Shown here in pieces: positions 1 to 9,625 of a DNA stretch of 64,000 bases (the stretch's first letter is position 1; the number at the start of each line of letters is the position of its first letter). The DNA lies in contig NZ_CANKXG010000008.1 in assembly GCF_947487575.1 (NCBI RefSeq), positions 1-64,000 of the forward strand. Direction: 5' to 3'. Source of the DNA: an uncultured Algibacter sp. (lineage in GTDB: Bacteria > Bacteroidota > Bacteroidia > Flavobacteriales > Flavobacteriaceae). The notes under the pieces were generated by a model that searched no databases, was not told the origin of the DNA, and saw nothing but the letters and a program-made list of their open reading frames with translations. Both the position numbers and the translations under genes were made by a program.

Positions 1-83
1 TATGATTGTTCAGTTTTAATTAATAAATTTAATCCTTTAATAATCTGTATCGACTATTTAGGACTAGACAATTTAAATTTTTA

Positions 84-1064
84 CTAATTATAATTTGAAG
101 TAGACACTTCAAATGTAGAATCTTTTGCGGCTAAATAACGTTCTGCATCTAAAGCTGCCATACAACCTGTTCCAGCGGCAGTTACTGCTTGCCTGTATAC
201 ATGATCTGCTGCATCTCCTGAAACAAACACTCCTTCAATGTTTGTTTTAGATGTTCCCGGTGTATTAATTATATATCCTGTTTCATCTAAATTTAAAAAA
301 CCTTTAAAAATATCAGTGTTTGGTTTATGACCAATAGCAACAAAGAAACCTGTTGCTTCAATATCATGTTTCTCATTAGTTTGATTATTAAAAACACGAA
401 CACCCGTAACCACTTGTCCATCACCTAAAACCTCATTGGTTTCCGTATTAAACAGAATTTCAATATTCTCTGTATTTTGAACTCTAGCTGCCATTATTTT
501 CGAAGCTCTAAACTCATCACGTCTTACCAACATAGTTACTTTTTTACAAAGTTTTGATAAATAATGGGCTTCTTCACAAGCTGAATCTCCTGCACCTACA
601 ATCACGACTTCTTGATTTCTGTAAAAGAATCCATCACACACGGCACAAGCTGATACGCCTCCTCCAAGTTTTAAATATTTCTGCTCAGAATCTAAACCCA
701 AATATTTTGCTGACGCACCTGTTGATATAATAATCGTATCCGCATGAATTTCTTTAGTTTCATTTACCCAAGCTTTATGAATATCTCCTGAAAAATCAAC
801 TTTTGTAATCCATCCATCTCTCACATCTGTTTCAAAACGTTGTGCTTGAGCCTGTAATTGCATCATCATTTCTGGCCCTGTAACACCTTCTGGATATCCT
901 GGAAAATTCTCAACTTCATTAGTTGTAGTTAATTGCCCACCTGGTTGTGTACCTTGATATAATACAGGACTCATATTAGCTCTTGCAGCATAAATAGCCG
1001 CAGTATAACCTGCTGGCCCAGAACCTATAATTAAGCATTTTACTTTTTCTATATTTTCAGACAT
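84..1064 (-). CDS. trxB: Thioredoxin-disulfide reductase
   Basis: Cytosolic FAD enzyme that reduces thioredoxin with NADPH. The 326-residue protein has the usual length. It shows the FAD-binding GSGPAG loop at residues 14-19, the redox-active pair C140/C143 in CAVCDG, an NADPH-binding VGAGDSA loop shortly after, and the C-terminal second FAD motif (GDAAD). The start is the first ATG. A -7 box of the Bacteroidota type (TACTTTTG, minus strand, 1088-1095) lies about 24 bases upstream. It is divergent from the hydroxyacid dehydrogenase gene. The family assignment is secure. Confidence 0.97.
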   Translation of the reverse strand: MSENIEKVKCLIIGSGPAGYTAAIYAARANMSPVLYQGTQPGGQLTTTNEVENFPGYPEGVTGPEMMMQLQAQAQRFETDVRDGWITKVDFSGDIHKAWVNETKEIHADTIIISTGASAKYLGLDSEQKYLKLGGGVSACAVCDGFFYRNQEVVIVGAGDSACEEAHYLSKLCKKVTMLVRRDEFRASKIMAARVQNTENIEILFNTETNEVLGDGQVVTGVRVFNNQTNEKHDIEATGFFVAIGHKPNTDIFKGFLNLDETGYIINTPGTSKTNIEGVFVSGDAADHVYRQAVTAAGTGCMAALDAERYLAAKDSTFEVSTSNYN

Positions 1065-1087
1065 AATTTCTTTAAATTTTATATGAA

Positions 1088-1095
1088 CAAAAGTA
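1088..1095 (-). promoter_or_regulatory. Candidate -7 box of trxB
   Basis: TACTTTTG on the minus strand matches TAnnTTTG, the -7 element used by the primary sigma factor of Bacteroidota. I found no clear TTG -33 element at the expected spacing, so this rests on the -7 match and position only. Confidence 0.4.
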
Positions 1096-1235
1096 GAATT
1101 TTTGATTGAATCCTTACAGTTAAGTTATTAACAGTTGTCTATAACATAATATCTAAAAACTATAACCCATTAAAATCCTATTCAAACATTTATTGTTACT
1201 TCATAAGCACTATCTTTAGCCTAAATTTAAAACTT

Positions 1236-2198
1236 ATGAAGATAGTAGTTTTAGACGGGTACACCTTAAACCCTGGAGATTTAAACTGGACTGAGTTAAA
1301 GACATTTGGAGATGTTACAGTTTTTGACAGAACGACTTATAACAACGAAGATATTTTGAATAATATCTCCGATGCAGAAATTATTTTTACCAATAAAACA
1401 CCTATTAACAAGAAAACTATAATCAATTCACCTTCGTTAAAATATATTGGTGTTTTAGCTACTGGTTTCAATGTTGTTGATATTGAAACGGCAAAGGCAC
1501 GAAACATTACAGTTACTAATGTCCCAGATTATAGCTCGCAATCCGTAGCTCAATTTACTATGGCATTAATTTTAGAATTATGTCATCATATTGGCGCACA
1601 TAATAATGCTGTTCAGCGAGGGGATTGGGTAAAAAGTAAAGACTTTTCCTTTTGGAATTATCCTTTAATTGAATTAGCTAGTAAAACCCTAGGTATTGTA
1701 GGTTTTGGAAAAATTGGTAAAGCTACTGCGAAACTTGCCGAAGCTTTTGGCATGGATATTTTGGTTTATAGTAGAACAATTTATCCTGAGTTAGAAACCA
1801 GTAATTTAAAATTTGTTTCATTAGATGATTTACTTCAAAACTCTGACTTTGTAAGTTTACATTGCCCGTTAACTCCTGAAACAGAAGAAATCATAAATAG
1901 TACTTCTATTGAAAAAATGAAAAACAGTGCGTTTTTGATTAATACATCTCGTGGACCTTTAGTAAACGAAAAACATCTAACTAATGCATTAAATAAGAAT
2001 AAAATTACCGGAGCTGCTATTGACGTAATTTCAGAAGAACCTATGAAAGAAACTAATCCTTTATTAGATGCAAAAAACTGTATTATTACGCCACACATTG
2101 CTTGGGCTCCCAAAGAAGCAAGACAACGTTTAATGGATACTAGTATCGAAAATTTAAAAGCGTTTTTAAATGGTAAACCTTTAAATGTTGTTAACTAG
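1236..2198 (+). CDS. D-2-hydroxyacid dehydrogenase, glycerate/hydroxypyruvate reductase-like
   Basis: NAD(P)-dependent oxidoreductase of the D-isomer 2-hydroxyacid dehydrogenase family, 320 residues. The Rossmann loop GFGKIG is at residues 156-161. The catalytic triad expected for the family is present: R239 in NTSRG, E268 in SEEP, and H287 in TPHIAW. Substrate cannot be read from sequence; glycerate/hydroxypyruvate is the usual assignment for this subgroup. It stands alone, divergent from trxB and convergent with the ABC permease gene. Confidence 0.88.
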   Translation: MKIVVLDGYTLNPGDLNWTELKTFGDVTVFDRTTYNNEDILNNISDAEIIFTNKTPINKKTIINSPSLKYIGVLATGFNVVDIETAKARNITVTNVPDYSSQSVAQFTMALILELCHHIGAHNNAVQRGDWVKSKDFSFWNYPLIELASKTLGIVGFGKIGKATAKLAEAFGMDILVYSRTIYPELETSNLKFVSLDDLLQNSDFVSLHCPLTPETEEIINSTSIEKMKNSAFLINTSRGPLVNEKHLTNALNKNKITGAAIDVISEEPMKETNPLLDAKNCIITPHIAWAPKEARQRLMDTSIENLKAFLNGKPLNVVN

Positions 2199-2258
2199 AA
2201 ATCGTTATATAATATTAGCATAAATAATCATTCAACTTAATATAGAGGTGTTCCCCAA

Positions 2259-3689
2259 TTAACTATTTTTCATCTTCATAAAACCTACTAGTCCTATAAG
2301 TACCAAGATAAGGGCAATCTTTAGAAAACTAAATAGTACCATACTCCATCGTTCATTACTTTCTTTCATTTTAAAAACTGGACGTTTAGAATAATCCTCT
2401 TGAGTGATTGATTTATCCCAAAAAAGTCTATCATAATAAAACGAAGTGATATCTTTATGAAATTTAGTCAATGCAGATTGATAGTTCAAAAAAGTATTTA
2501 AATCAGTCTTTGAAATCAATGTAAAAGCATCTTGCATATTTACTGCAGGATTTATCCAAAGAAATTGGTTAACCCATTTATTTCTTTTACCGATTTGGCT
2601 ATTATACGCATCAACATCTTTTTTGCTATGGCTATCTTTTAAAGCAGTAAAGGCTGCATAAACTTTAGCGTAACGATTATTGTTAAACAAGCTATCACTA
2701 GCCTTGTATTTCGGGTTGTGTTCCAAAAATTCGGAGAGCACCTCTGTTTGTTCCTTTTCATCATTTTCATTTTCCAAACCTGTTCTACGGGTAAGCTCTG
2801 CTAAATGGGTGGTATCAATAGGGTATTTACTTATCATCCAAACATTTAATACAGCAGGTATAACCAATAAAAATAGCAACCAACATCCTGCAGCACAAAT
2901 GGCATTGAATGCTGAACTTTTAAAAAAACTAATAATTAAAAACATCAAGCTAAACCAAAAGGCACTGTATAAAATAACTCCTGCTAACCAAGCCACAGCC
3001 GCTAAAAAGTTTTCGTTAGAAAATATATTGCTTAAAACAAGTAGTCCTATTAAAGAAATAAGGAGTGCTAAACCAGTAATAAGCATAAAATAAAACAGTA
3101 ATCTTGTTACTACTATTTTTCTAATACTAATGGATTGAATTCTTAAAAATGCAAGTACACCGCTTTCCTTTTCTATAGAATAAAGTCCAAAAGCAAAGGC
3201 TATGACAAGTAATGGAAAAAGATAGATGATGACAAATGACAAGTCAAAATTACCAACATACAGTTTAACAGGGTTGGCAATTTCGTTTTCAAAAAGCTGA
3301 TAATACAAACTCATTCCTGTTAAACGATGGTAGTAAGGGTGCAAATCGCGCTGACCTATGGCAAGTGCTGCATAGTTATGTGGAGGAAGCACGGCATGAT
3401 ATCCATGCCTAAACCAAGCATAAGAAGGGTTTGATGCAATGTCTCTTTTTCTTTTTGCATCAACCGAGTTTAGTTCTTCATCAAAGCTTATTTGATATTG
3501 ATAAAACTCATCTTCTTCTATTTTTTGAACATCAGAAATGGTTTTTTTCTGCACATTCACTACAGATGCGCCATAATAAATAGCGTACATTCCAAAAATA
3601 AAAATAATTGCCAAAAGCAATAACTGAAATTTATTACGCACAAAAGACCTCCATTCATAGCGTATAATTGTTTTGGTTATTTTATCCAT
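2259..3689 (-). CDS. ABC-2 type transporter permease (DUF3526-like)
   Basis: Integral membrane subunit of an ABC transporter, 476 residues. There is one membrane segment near residues 20-45, a large extracytoplasmic loop of about 100 residues, a cluster of five or so membrane segments at about 150-290, a second long soluble loop, and a final membrane helix at the C terminus. This is the DUF3526/ABC-2 layout. It overlaps the preceding permease gene by 8 bases and is the last gene of the operon running from the MerC-like gene at 10030. The two permeases plus the ATPase should form one complex. Substrate and direction are unknown. Confidence 0.82.
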   Translation of the reverse strand: MDKITKTIIRYEWRSFVRNKFQLLLLAIIFIFGMYAIYYGASVVNVQKKTISDVQKIEEDEFYQYQISFDEELNSVDAKRKRDIASNPSYAWFRHGYHAVLPPHNYAALAIGQRDLHPYYHRLTGMSLYYQLFENEIANPVKLYVGNFDLSFVIIYLFPLLVIAFAFGLYSIEKESGVLAFLRIQSISIRKIVVTRLLFYFMLITGLALLISLIGLLVLSNIFSNENFLAAVAWLAGVILYSAFWFSLMFLIISFFKSSAFNAICAAGCWLLFLLVIPAVLNVWMISKYPIDTTHLAELTRRTGLENENDEKEQTEVLSEFLEHNPKYKASDSLFNNNRYAKVYAAFTALKDSHSKKDVDAYNSQIGKRNKWVNQFLWINPAVNMQDAFTLISKTDLNTFLNYQSALTKFHKDITSFYYDRLFWDKSITQEDYSKRPVFKMKESNERWSMVLFSFLKIALILVLIGLVGFMKMKNS

Positions 3690-5118
3690 TGTTTAGCTTT
3701 GTTTTACGGGTTATGTAATTCAGTAATAGAATGAGCAATATTATCCAACTAAAAAGAGAAACAAATTCCAATACATATTTCTTTAAAGTGCTATAAATTG
3801 AAGGCGTTTTGTATTTAAAATCTTCTACCGATTTCCACATATCCAATCCAACGCTATATTCATAAAATTCCCCATAATTAGAGTTTTGCGCCATATCATT
3901 ATTCATTTTTTTTATGAAGATTCTACGGTAATTTTCTACTTTTTTTTGAAAATCTACTGAGGCACTTAAATCTGTGGCACTAAGCCCCATAGATATATTT
4001 CGCAATGCCATGTAAGGGTTAAATAGGCTTACGTAACTTCCTAATTTATTCTGTTTATTGAAAATATTTAAAAGTCTACCCCAATGTACATCGTACACCT
4101 TATCTCCATATTCTTCTCCTGCCTGCATGCTTACACCTTCAAAATTAAAAGGGAGTTGTTGTACGGAATCTACCTTGTATTTCTTTAAAAGTTCCTTTTC
4201 CAATTTCGCCATTCTTACAGCCTTTGGTGTTTTTCCGTCCAATCCATTTTCCTTATCCTTTAAAATACCTTCTTTATAGATTTTCATTGAAGGCAATGGG
4301 TATAAACTCTCTCCAAAATTGGCCATGGTTTTAGGAATAATAATAGTAAACAGTATCCAACAGGTAAGTAAGGTTAACAAGGCATTCCTACTTACAGATG
4401 ACTTTAATGACACCAATACAGACAATACAACAAACAAAAAAATATAGGCCATATAGGTAGTACCTAGCAACCCAATACGCATCCCTAAATCCGTAATTGT
4501 ATCTGGGGTTTTTAGCCAATAAGACAGTAATAAAATACCCAATATAAATGGTGTTAAAATAGTGAGCAGTATTATAAAGTACGCCATAACCTTTCCCCAA
4601 GCAATACTGGTTAATGTTACACCTTGACTGTTTAACAACCGTAATGTGCCTCTTTCTTTTTCTTTTGTGAAAGATGCATAGGCTAAAAAAATAATAAGCA
4701 ACGGCATTAAAATTTGTAGTACTAGAGCAGAACTTAACTCACCAAACCGAATCATACTGTTATGGTCTTGCGCAGGTCTAAACATAAATTGATGCTGATA
4801 ATGCGCCTCTAAATAAACAGAAGTCCCTGTATAAGTATCCAATCCAAAATCAAATAAACTTAATACCGTTTTAGGCTTAAAAATAAAAGTTCCAAAATGT
4901 GCTGCAATATGTGGATGCTTATCTCCCTGCTCTAGCCATTCTTTACGCTTTTCATCTTGAGCTTTGGTAATAGCCTTCTGTTGCTGCTGATATGATATAA
5001 CACCTGTGAATAACGAGATACCCAACAGCACTAGTATAATACTGGAAAGTGCGAGTACCAATTTTTCTCTAAGGGCAATTTTTATTTCTTTTTTAGCAAT
5101 AAGAATGTAAGTTTTCAT
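3682..5118 (-). CDS. ABC-2 type transporter permease
   Basis: Second membrane subunit of the same ABC transporter. I choose the ATG at 5118 (protein begins MKTYILIAKKEIKIA) rather than the open frame to 5157, because this N terminus aligns with the usual cytoplasmic start of ABC-2 permeases; about 478 residues. It has an N-terminal membrane helix, a long extracytoplasmic domain, four to six helices in the middle, another soluble loop and a C-terminal helix, parallel to the downstream permease. The soluble loops would face the periplasm, where they could meet the DUF4374 lipoprotein of the same operon; that contact is inference. Confidence 0.82.
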   Translation of the reverse strand: MKTYILIAKKEIKIALREKLVLALSSIILVLLGISLFTGVISYQQQQKAITKAQDEKRKEWLEQGDKHPHIAAHFGTFIFKPKTVLSLFDFGLDTYTGTSVYLEAHYQHQFMFRPAQDHNSMIRFGELSSALVLQILMPLLIIFLAYASFTKEKERGTLRLLNSQGVTLTSIAWGKVMAYFIILLTILTPFILGILLLSYWLKTPDTITDLGMRIGLLGTTYMAYIFLFVVLSVLVSLKSSVSRNALLTLLTCWILFTIIIPKTMANFGESLYPLPSMKIYKEGILKDKENGLDGKTPKAVRMAKLEKELLKKYKVDSVQQLPFNFEGVSMQAGEEYGDKVYDVHWGRLLNIFNKQNKLGSYVSLFNPYMALRNISMGLSATDLSASVDFQKKVENYRRIFIKKMNNDMAQNSNYGEFYEYSVGLDMWKSVEDFKYKTPSIYSTLKKYVLEFVSLFSWIILLILLLNYITRKTKLNNG

Positions 5119-5160
5119 CTTTATACTTTTCTTTAGTGCTTTGCAAAACACCAACATGAA

Positions 5161-5862
5161 TTAATTATGCATATGCTTTAGATATAATTTTTCCAAATCT
5201 TGAAAATTAACGTCTTTGGATTCAAACTTTTCAACTAGTACACCTTCTTTCATAATACCAATATGGGTGCCCGTATCTTTTGCTCTAAAAAGGTCATGAG
5301 TTGCCATTAACGTAGCTACTCCTTTAGCTTTCATTTCTAACAAAAGTTCAGAAAACTCATTACTTGCTTTAGGATCTAAACCTGATGTTGGCTCATCCAA
5401 CAATAATACTTTTGCCTCACGAGCTCTTGCCAAAGCAATACCCACTTTTTGCCGCATGCCCTTAGAGTAGTTTTGCACCCTTTTATTTATAAAATCTATT
5501 TGCAAACCTGACTGCTCAAGTAATACCCCCAACTCCGCTTTAGCATAATTTTTACCACCCAATCCACAGAAAAAATCTAAGTTCTCTAAACCTGTCAAAT
5601 TCGGGTAAAGCATTAGGTTTTCTGGGATGTAGGATAGAATTTGTTTCGTTTCTAACGGATGCTTAGTAACGTCTATACCATTTATAGTTGCACTACCACT
5701 AGTAGGTTCTATAAAATTTAAAAACAAGTTTATGGTTGTAGATTTTCCTGCGCCATTAGCTCCTAAAAGGCAAAAAATGTCGCCTTCTTTAATTTCTAAA
5801 TCAAGAGCGTTCAATGCTGTGAACGCTCCGTATTTTTTTGTTAAACCATTTGTTTTAAGCAT
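5161..5862 (-). CDS. ABC transporter ATP-binding protein
   Basis: Cytoplasmic ATPase that would power the two ABC-2 permeases encoded just downstream. Starting at 5862 (MLKTNGLTKKYG) it is 233 residues. Walker A is GANGAGKST at about residues 34-42, the signature region is YSKGMRQKVGIALARA (Bacteroidota-type variant of LSGGQ), and Walker B is VLLLDEPTSGLDP, followed by a switch histidine in MATHD. The start codon lies one base beyond the stop of the DUF4374 gene, so the two are translationally close. The longer open frame into the upstream gene is unlikely to be used. Confidence 0.93.
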   Translation of the reverse strand: MLKTNGLTKKYGAFTALNALDLEIKEGDIFCLLGANGAGKSTTINLFLNFIEPTSGSATINGIDVTKHPLETKQILSYIPENLMLYPNLTGLENLDFFCGLGGKNYAKAELGVLLEQSGLQIDFINKRVQNYSKGMRQKVGIALARAREAKVLLLDEPTSGLDPKASNEFSELLLEMKAKGVATLMATHDLFRAKDTGTHIGIMKEGVLVEKFESKDVNFQDLEKLYLKHMHN

Positions 5863-5863
5863 C

Positions 5864-7087
5864 TTAATCCAAACTTTTAAACCCTGTGATATACCCTCCT
5901 GTTGATGTAAACATTTTTGTTGGAGTGTTAGCACCGGCGTTTAACTCATAAAGTGCATTTTCATCATTTGTAGCAATAGTAAATGCCACTTCATTATCAT
6001 TAAAAGAAGTAACACTCATCCCTCTTGTACCATAAGTTGTTGGCAACCCAGCAACAGCTCCTAAACTTGTTTTATTTTCTAAATCAATTTCAAAATACTT
6101 GAATTGAGGGTTACCCGTACTAAATTCCCAAAAATCAGTTTCATCCTCAACTTTTGCAGTATAGGTTTTGCCATTTGCATGTAAAATCCCATAACAAATA
6201 TTACCTGTTGCTTCGCTAAGATTAAGAAAATAGTCTGCATCAAATTCAGAAGTACCATTCTTAATTCTTACTATACCACTAGGTGCATTTCCTCCACCAT
6301 CAGAAGTTCCCTTACCTTGCACATAAATATCGCCATTGGCCATTTTAATCATTCCTGCATTAGAAGTAGGTCCGCCAAAAAGCATCCCTGTTCTCTGGTC
6401 TTCAATTACTTTCTCTACGGTATTAGTTTCAAGATTAATAATTGCCACATACGCATAATCATTAATTGGCACAAAATTATTCTCATAATGAACAGTCATA
6501 AATAATTTATTGTCACGTTCAACCATATCTAAATAATAAGTACGATTAGCTTCAGGAAATTTATCGGTAACATCTTTAAGAGAAACCTCATCTTGAATAC
6601 GCATTGTTGTTGGATCAAATACTATAAGCTTAGAAATTCCTCCAGCAACTGTTGCATAAGCCGTATTTTCGTCCTTAAAATGTATGGTACTAAACGTATT
6701 AGCACCTGGTACTACAATTTTATTATCTTCTTGGGCAAGTCCATTTTCATCAAACTTATATTTAACAAGGTTTGCTGGTGCCCCAAAAGGTTTAGCATAC
6801 ATATAATCCCCTTCTACAACAACACTTGAGGTACCCGTAAGTTCTGTTGCTTTATCGTTTCCAATGGTAGAAAAATTAAGATTCTCAAATCCTTGTAAAT
6901 AGGTAGTGGTGTTTGGCCATGCACCACTAACGGTAGCCATTCCAAACTTAATTTCTTTTTTCATGGAAGGCGAATCATCATTTGAAGAATCGTCACTACT
7001 GCAACCTACTGTTAATGCTAGGGTCAGTACACCTAGAAAAAGGCTTTTTAAGTTAATTAATACCGATGTTTTTGTTTTGTTTTTCAT
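5864..7087 (-). CDS. DUF4374 lipoprotein, probable surface or periplasmic ligand-binding beta-propeller
   Basis: 407 residues with a lipoprotein signal: a hydrophobic stretch ends in LALTVGC, followed by SSDDSSNDDS, an acidic-serine tether often seen on surface-exposed lipoproteins of this phylum. The body matches the DUF4374 family, made of repeated blades (phrases such as GGISKLIVFDPTTMR and YAYVAIINLETNTVEKVI). To my recollection the family includes XusB, the xenosiderophore-binding lipoprotein of Bacteroides. It lies 27 bases after the TonB receptor gene and should hand ligand to or from it. In Xus-type loci the third gene encodes a PepSY protein; here an ABC transporter follows instead. 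Confidence 0.85.
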   Translation of the reverse strand: MKNKTKTSVLINLKSLFLGVLTLALTVGCSSDDSSNDDSPSMKKEIKFGMATVSGAWPNTTTYLQGFENLNFSTIGNDKATELTGTSSVVVEGDYMYAKPFGAPANLVKYKFDENGLAQEDNKIVVPGANTFSTIHFKDENTAYATVAGGISKLIVFDPTTMRIQDEVSLKDVTDKFPEANRTYYLDMVERDNKLFMTVHYENNFVPINDYAYVAIINLETNTVEKVIEDQRTGMLFGGPTSNAGMIKMANGDIYVQGKGTSDGGGNAPSGIVRIKNGTSEFDADYFLNLSEATGNICYGILHANGKTYTAKVEDETDFWEFSTGNPQFKYFEIDLENKTSLGAVAGLPTTYGTRGMSVTSFNDNEVAFTIATNDENALYELNAGANTPTKMFTSTGGYITGFKSLD

Positions 7088-7114
7088 TTTTAATCTTACT
7101 TTAATTATTATAAT

Positions 7115-9517
7115 TTATTTTAAAAAAGTTCTAAGGGTTATATAAAATGCCCTTCCTGGGCGTTGTACGTTAAAATTGTCGAATGCTTTTTCATCAAAAA
7201 CATTGGTTGTTTCTAGGGTTATAGACATATTATTCTTAGGTATTGCATACGATATGCCTACATTTTGAATAAACTGAGCGGGAATGGTATTTTTTAAATC
7301 TTTGTTACCATCGACATCCCAAAACAAAAAATATTCATGCACATAATTGGAATTCCACCAAGCCGAAAATTTATTTTTACCTCCTAGAAAATTTCCTTTT
7401 TGATAGCGTACTTCTGCATTTCCGAAGAGATAAGGAATATTGGGTAATCGCGCATTAAAATATCGGTTATCTACAACTCCTGTTACATTTTGGGGAGAAC
7501 GATTTCTTAAGTCTTGATATGTGGCATTGAGTTTTATATCTAAAAAATTGTAGGGGTGATATACTGCTTCTGCTTCAACACCAGTGGTTAAAGATTTCAA
7601 TAGGTTTTGATATTGAGCAAAGAATTGTGATGTTCTTAACCAGATTACATGATCGGTAAGTCTATAAAACGATTGTAACTCAAGTTTTAGTTTTGAAGTA
7701 TTCCATTGCACGCCCAAATTAATATTATGGCTTTGCTCAGGTTTTAAAAATGGGTTGGGCCTTACTAAGATAAAATCACCAAACAATTCAAATTCATCGG
7801 GCAAACGTGTAGCATATTCATAGGATACTTTTGCCAGCATCTTGGATGACATTTGGTATTTAAAAGATTGGGACACTCCAATATTGGATAAGGATTGCTT
7901 ATTGGGTAAAAAATTAAGATTCTCAATGGCATAGCCATCAGCCTCTAAAATAAAGTGCTTTATGGCTGTATAACTGGTAATTTTTTCTTTAAAAGTATGT
8001 TGGTATGCCAAACCTATGGCATTCTTAAACAGCTTGGTAGGGTTGGTAAAATAATCTTCTCCATAAAATTCTGCAGCTATAGGGTCTTCTCCTACTCTGT
8101 GAAACCAAGACGTAAAAACATTTAAGGTAAACTGTCCTCTTTCCCAAGCATCATATTTTAAATTCAATCTACTAATAGCATTTTTTGAAGTAAGCTGTAG
8201 TGAATTTCCAGAGGAAGATACCTCCCCTCCCGAAGGTCTGGTATCGAAAATTTCGCCATCCCAAGTGTAGGCGTTTAAACTTGTATCTTTAAAATGCCCA
8301 TTGGTTAGGTTAGTGCCTACATACCATTTTGCGCCTAAATTTTGTAAAAGCGCTCTTTTTTCATAGGATGCTGAAAACCCAAGCGTGTTTTCATCATAAG
8401 TTACCTCGCCGTAAGGTTGCGCCATTATAGCGTTATGCTGTATTTCATCATCTAACCCAGAAAATCTGGCATTAATTATCAATCTATCTGCATAAGATTT
8501 ATCATAAACCCCCGCATATAAACTCATCATATAATTAGAAAACTTATCGTGAAATCGCTTTACAGTAACAGGGTTTGGATTACCAAATTCATCGGGAATT
8601 TCTATATCAATCTTGTAGTTGTTGTCTGAATGATTGTAAAATGAATTTAACCCTAATATGGTATTATTCTTAGTATTTACATACTGGCCATTTACATTTG
8701 CTTTATGTGTATTGAAAGAACCTGCCGAATACGAAACATCTAGATAATTAGTATAACTTTTTCTAGAGATGATGTTGATTCCCCCTCCCAAAGCATCGGC
8801 ACCCAAATCAACAGGAACAACACCTTTGTAAACTTCAATCTGTTCCATAAGATTTATGGGAATTATGTTGATTCCCAATCCTGAACCGTAATATTCCATA
8901 GGAATACCATCTAAAAAGAATTTAATTTGTTTGCCTGACATTCCATTTATAAAAATCTCTGCATTACTTCCAAAGCCCCCTGATTGCCGTACATTTATAC
9001 CAGACACTTGTTTAATAACATCACTTGTATTGTTATTCTGTGTATAAAGTTCTTTAGTATCTAGTACGCTAACACTAGCAACACTTTGTCTCAATTTTTG
9101 GGATTTTGATTTTGCTATTACAGTAACATCGTCAAGTGCTGAAACTTCTTCTTCCATTTTGAAAATCAATTTCAAAGGCGCTCCTTTTTCCAGTATAATT
9201 TTTCTTTGAATAGATTTATACCCTATATAAGAAACATTTACTACATGATTGCCAATAGGAACTCCTTGTACCTTGAAGCTTCCATCTGTGCTAGTAATGG
9301 CACTTTTTTCTAGTGCTATAAAACTTACATGAGCTCCTGTTAATGGGGCACCATTTATATCTGTTATTTTTCCTAAAAATGAGGTTTCTTGGGAGAAACC
9401 TGGTATAAAAAAGGCAAAAGCCATAACGGTTATAACAATACCGCTATGAGCTGTTTTTATTGAATTACTAATTTGTTTGCCCACACGATTTTTTGGTAAG
9501 CCTCTTGCTTTTAGCAT
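7115..9517 (-). CDS. TonB-dependent outer-membrane receptor, metal or metallophore uptake type
   Basis: 800 residues. After a signal segment (about residues 28-42, ending GFSQ) there is a carboxypeptidase-regulatory-like domain (about 46-130), a plug domain with FINGMSGKQIKFFLDGIPMEYY and VDLGADALGGGINIISRK, then a long beta-barrel ending in ITLRTFLK. It imports a ligand across the outer membrane with TonB energy. The start ATG overlaps the stop of a tiny upstream ORF. The divergent Fur-family gene and the MerC-like neighbour suggest a metal (zinc or iron) or metal-chelate ligand, which is inference. Confidence 0.92.
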   Translation of the reverse strand: MLKARGLPKNRVGKQISNSIKTAHSGIVITVMAFAFFIPGFSQETSFLGKITDINGAPLTGAHVSFIALEKSAITSTDGSFKVQGVPIGNHVVNVSYIGYKSIQRKIILEKGAPLKLIFKMEEEVSALDDVTVIAKSKSQKLRQSVASVSVLDTKELYTQNNNTSDVIKQVSGINVRQSGGFGSNAEIFINGMSGKQIKFFLDGIPMEYYGSGLGINIIPINLMEQIEVYKGVVPVDLGADALGGGINIISRKSYTNYLDVSYSAGSFNTHKANVNGQYVNTKNNTILGLNSFYNHSDNNYKIDIEIPDEFGNPNPVTVKRFHDKFSNYMMSLYAGVYDKSYADRLIINARFSGLDDEIQHNAIMAQPYGEVTYDENTLGFSASYEKRALLQNLGAKWYVGTNLTNGHFKDTSLNAYTWDGEIFDTRPSGGEVSSSGNSLQLTSKNAISRLNLKYDAWERGQFTLNVFTSWFHRVGEDPIAAEFYGEDYFTNPTKLFKNAIGLAYQHTFKEKITSYTAIKHFILEADGYAIENLNFLPNKQSLSNIGVSQSFKYQMSSKMLAKVSYEYATRLPDEFELFGDFILVRPNPFLKPEQSHNINLGVQWNTSKLKLELQSFYRLTDHVIWLRTSQFFAQYQNLLKSLTTGVEAEAVYHPYNFLDIKLNATYQDLRNRSPQNVTGVVDNRYFNARLPNIPYLFGNAEVRYQKGNFLGGKNKFSAWWNSNYVHEYFLFWDVDGNKDLKNTIPAQFIQNVGISYAIPKNNMSITLETTNVFDEKAFDNFNVQRPGRAFYITLRTFLK

Positions 9518-9621
9518 AATCTTTTACGACTTAATTTGTAATTAATTGTATTAACAAATGCATCTCTATAATTTGTAGCAATATGATTATCGTCAATAAA
9601 TTCAATATTATCCTTATTCAT
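9511..9621 (-). CDS. Small ORF overlapping the TonB receptor start (36 residues)
   Basis: Unrecognised. The frame encodes 36 residues beginning MNKDNIEFIDDNHIATNYRD and ending in a basic tail with a C-terminal cysteine. It opens 4 bases after the MerC-like stop (9626), and its stop overlaps the TonB receptor start region (ATG at 9515-9517, TAA at 9511-9513), the geometry of translational coupling. It has no signal peptide or membrane helix. It could be a leader peptide, a small protein, or a chance open frame; only its exact fit between two genes supports it. Confidence 0.35.
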   Translation of the reverse strand: MNKDNIEFIDDNHIATNYRDAFVNTINYKLSRKRLC

Positions 9622-9625
9622 TTTT

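Noticed and set aside
1-83. A gene at the left edge
   Set aside because: No open frame or structure; the sequence is the AT-rich region after the trxB stop.
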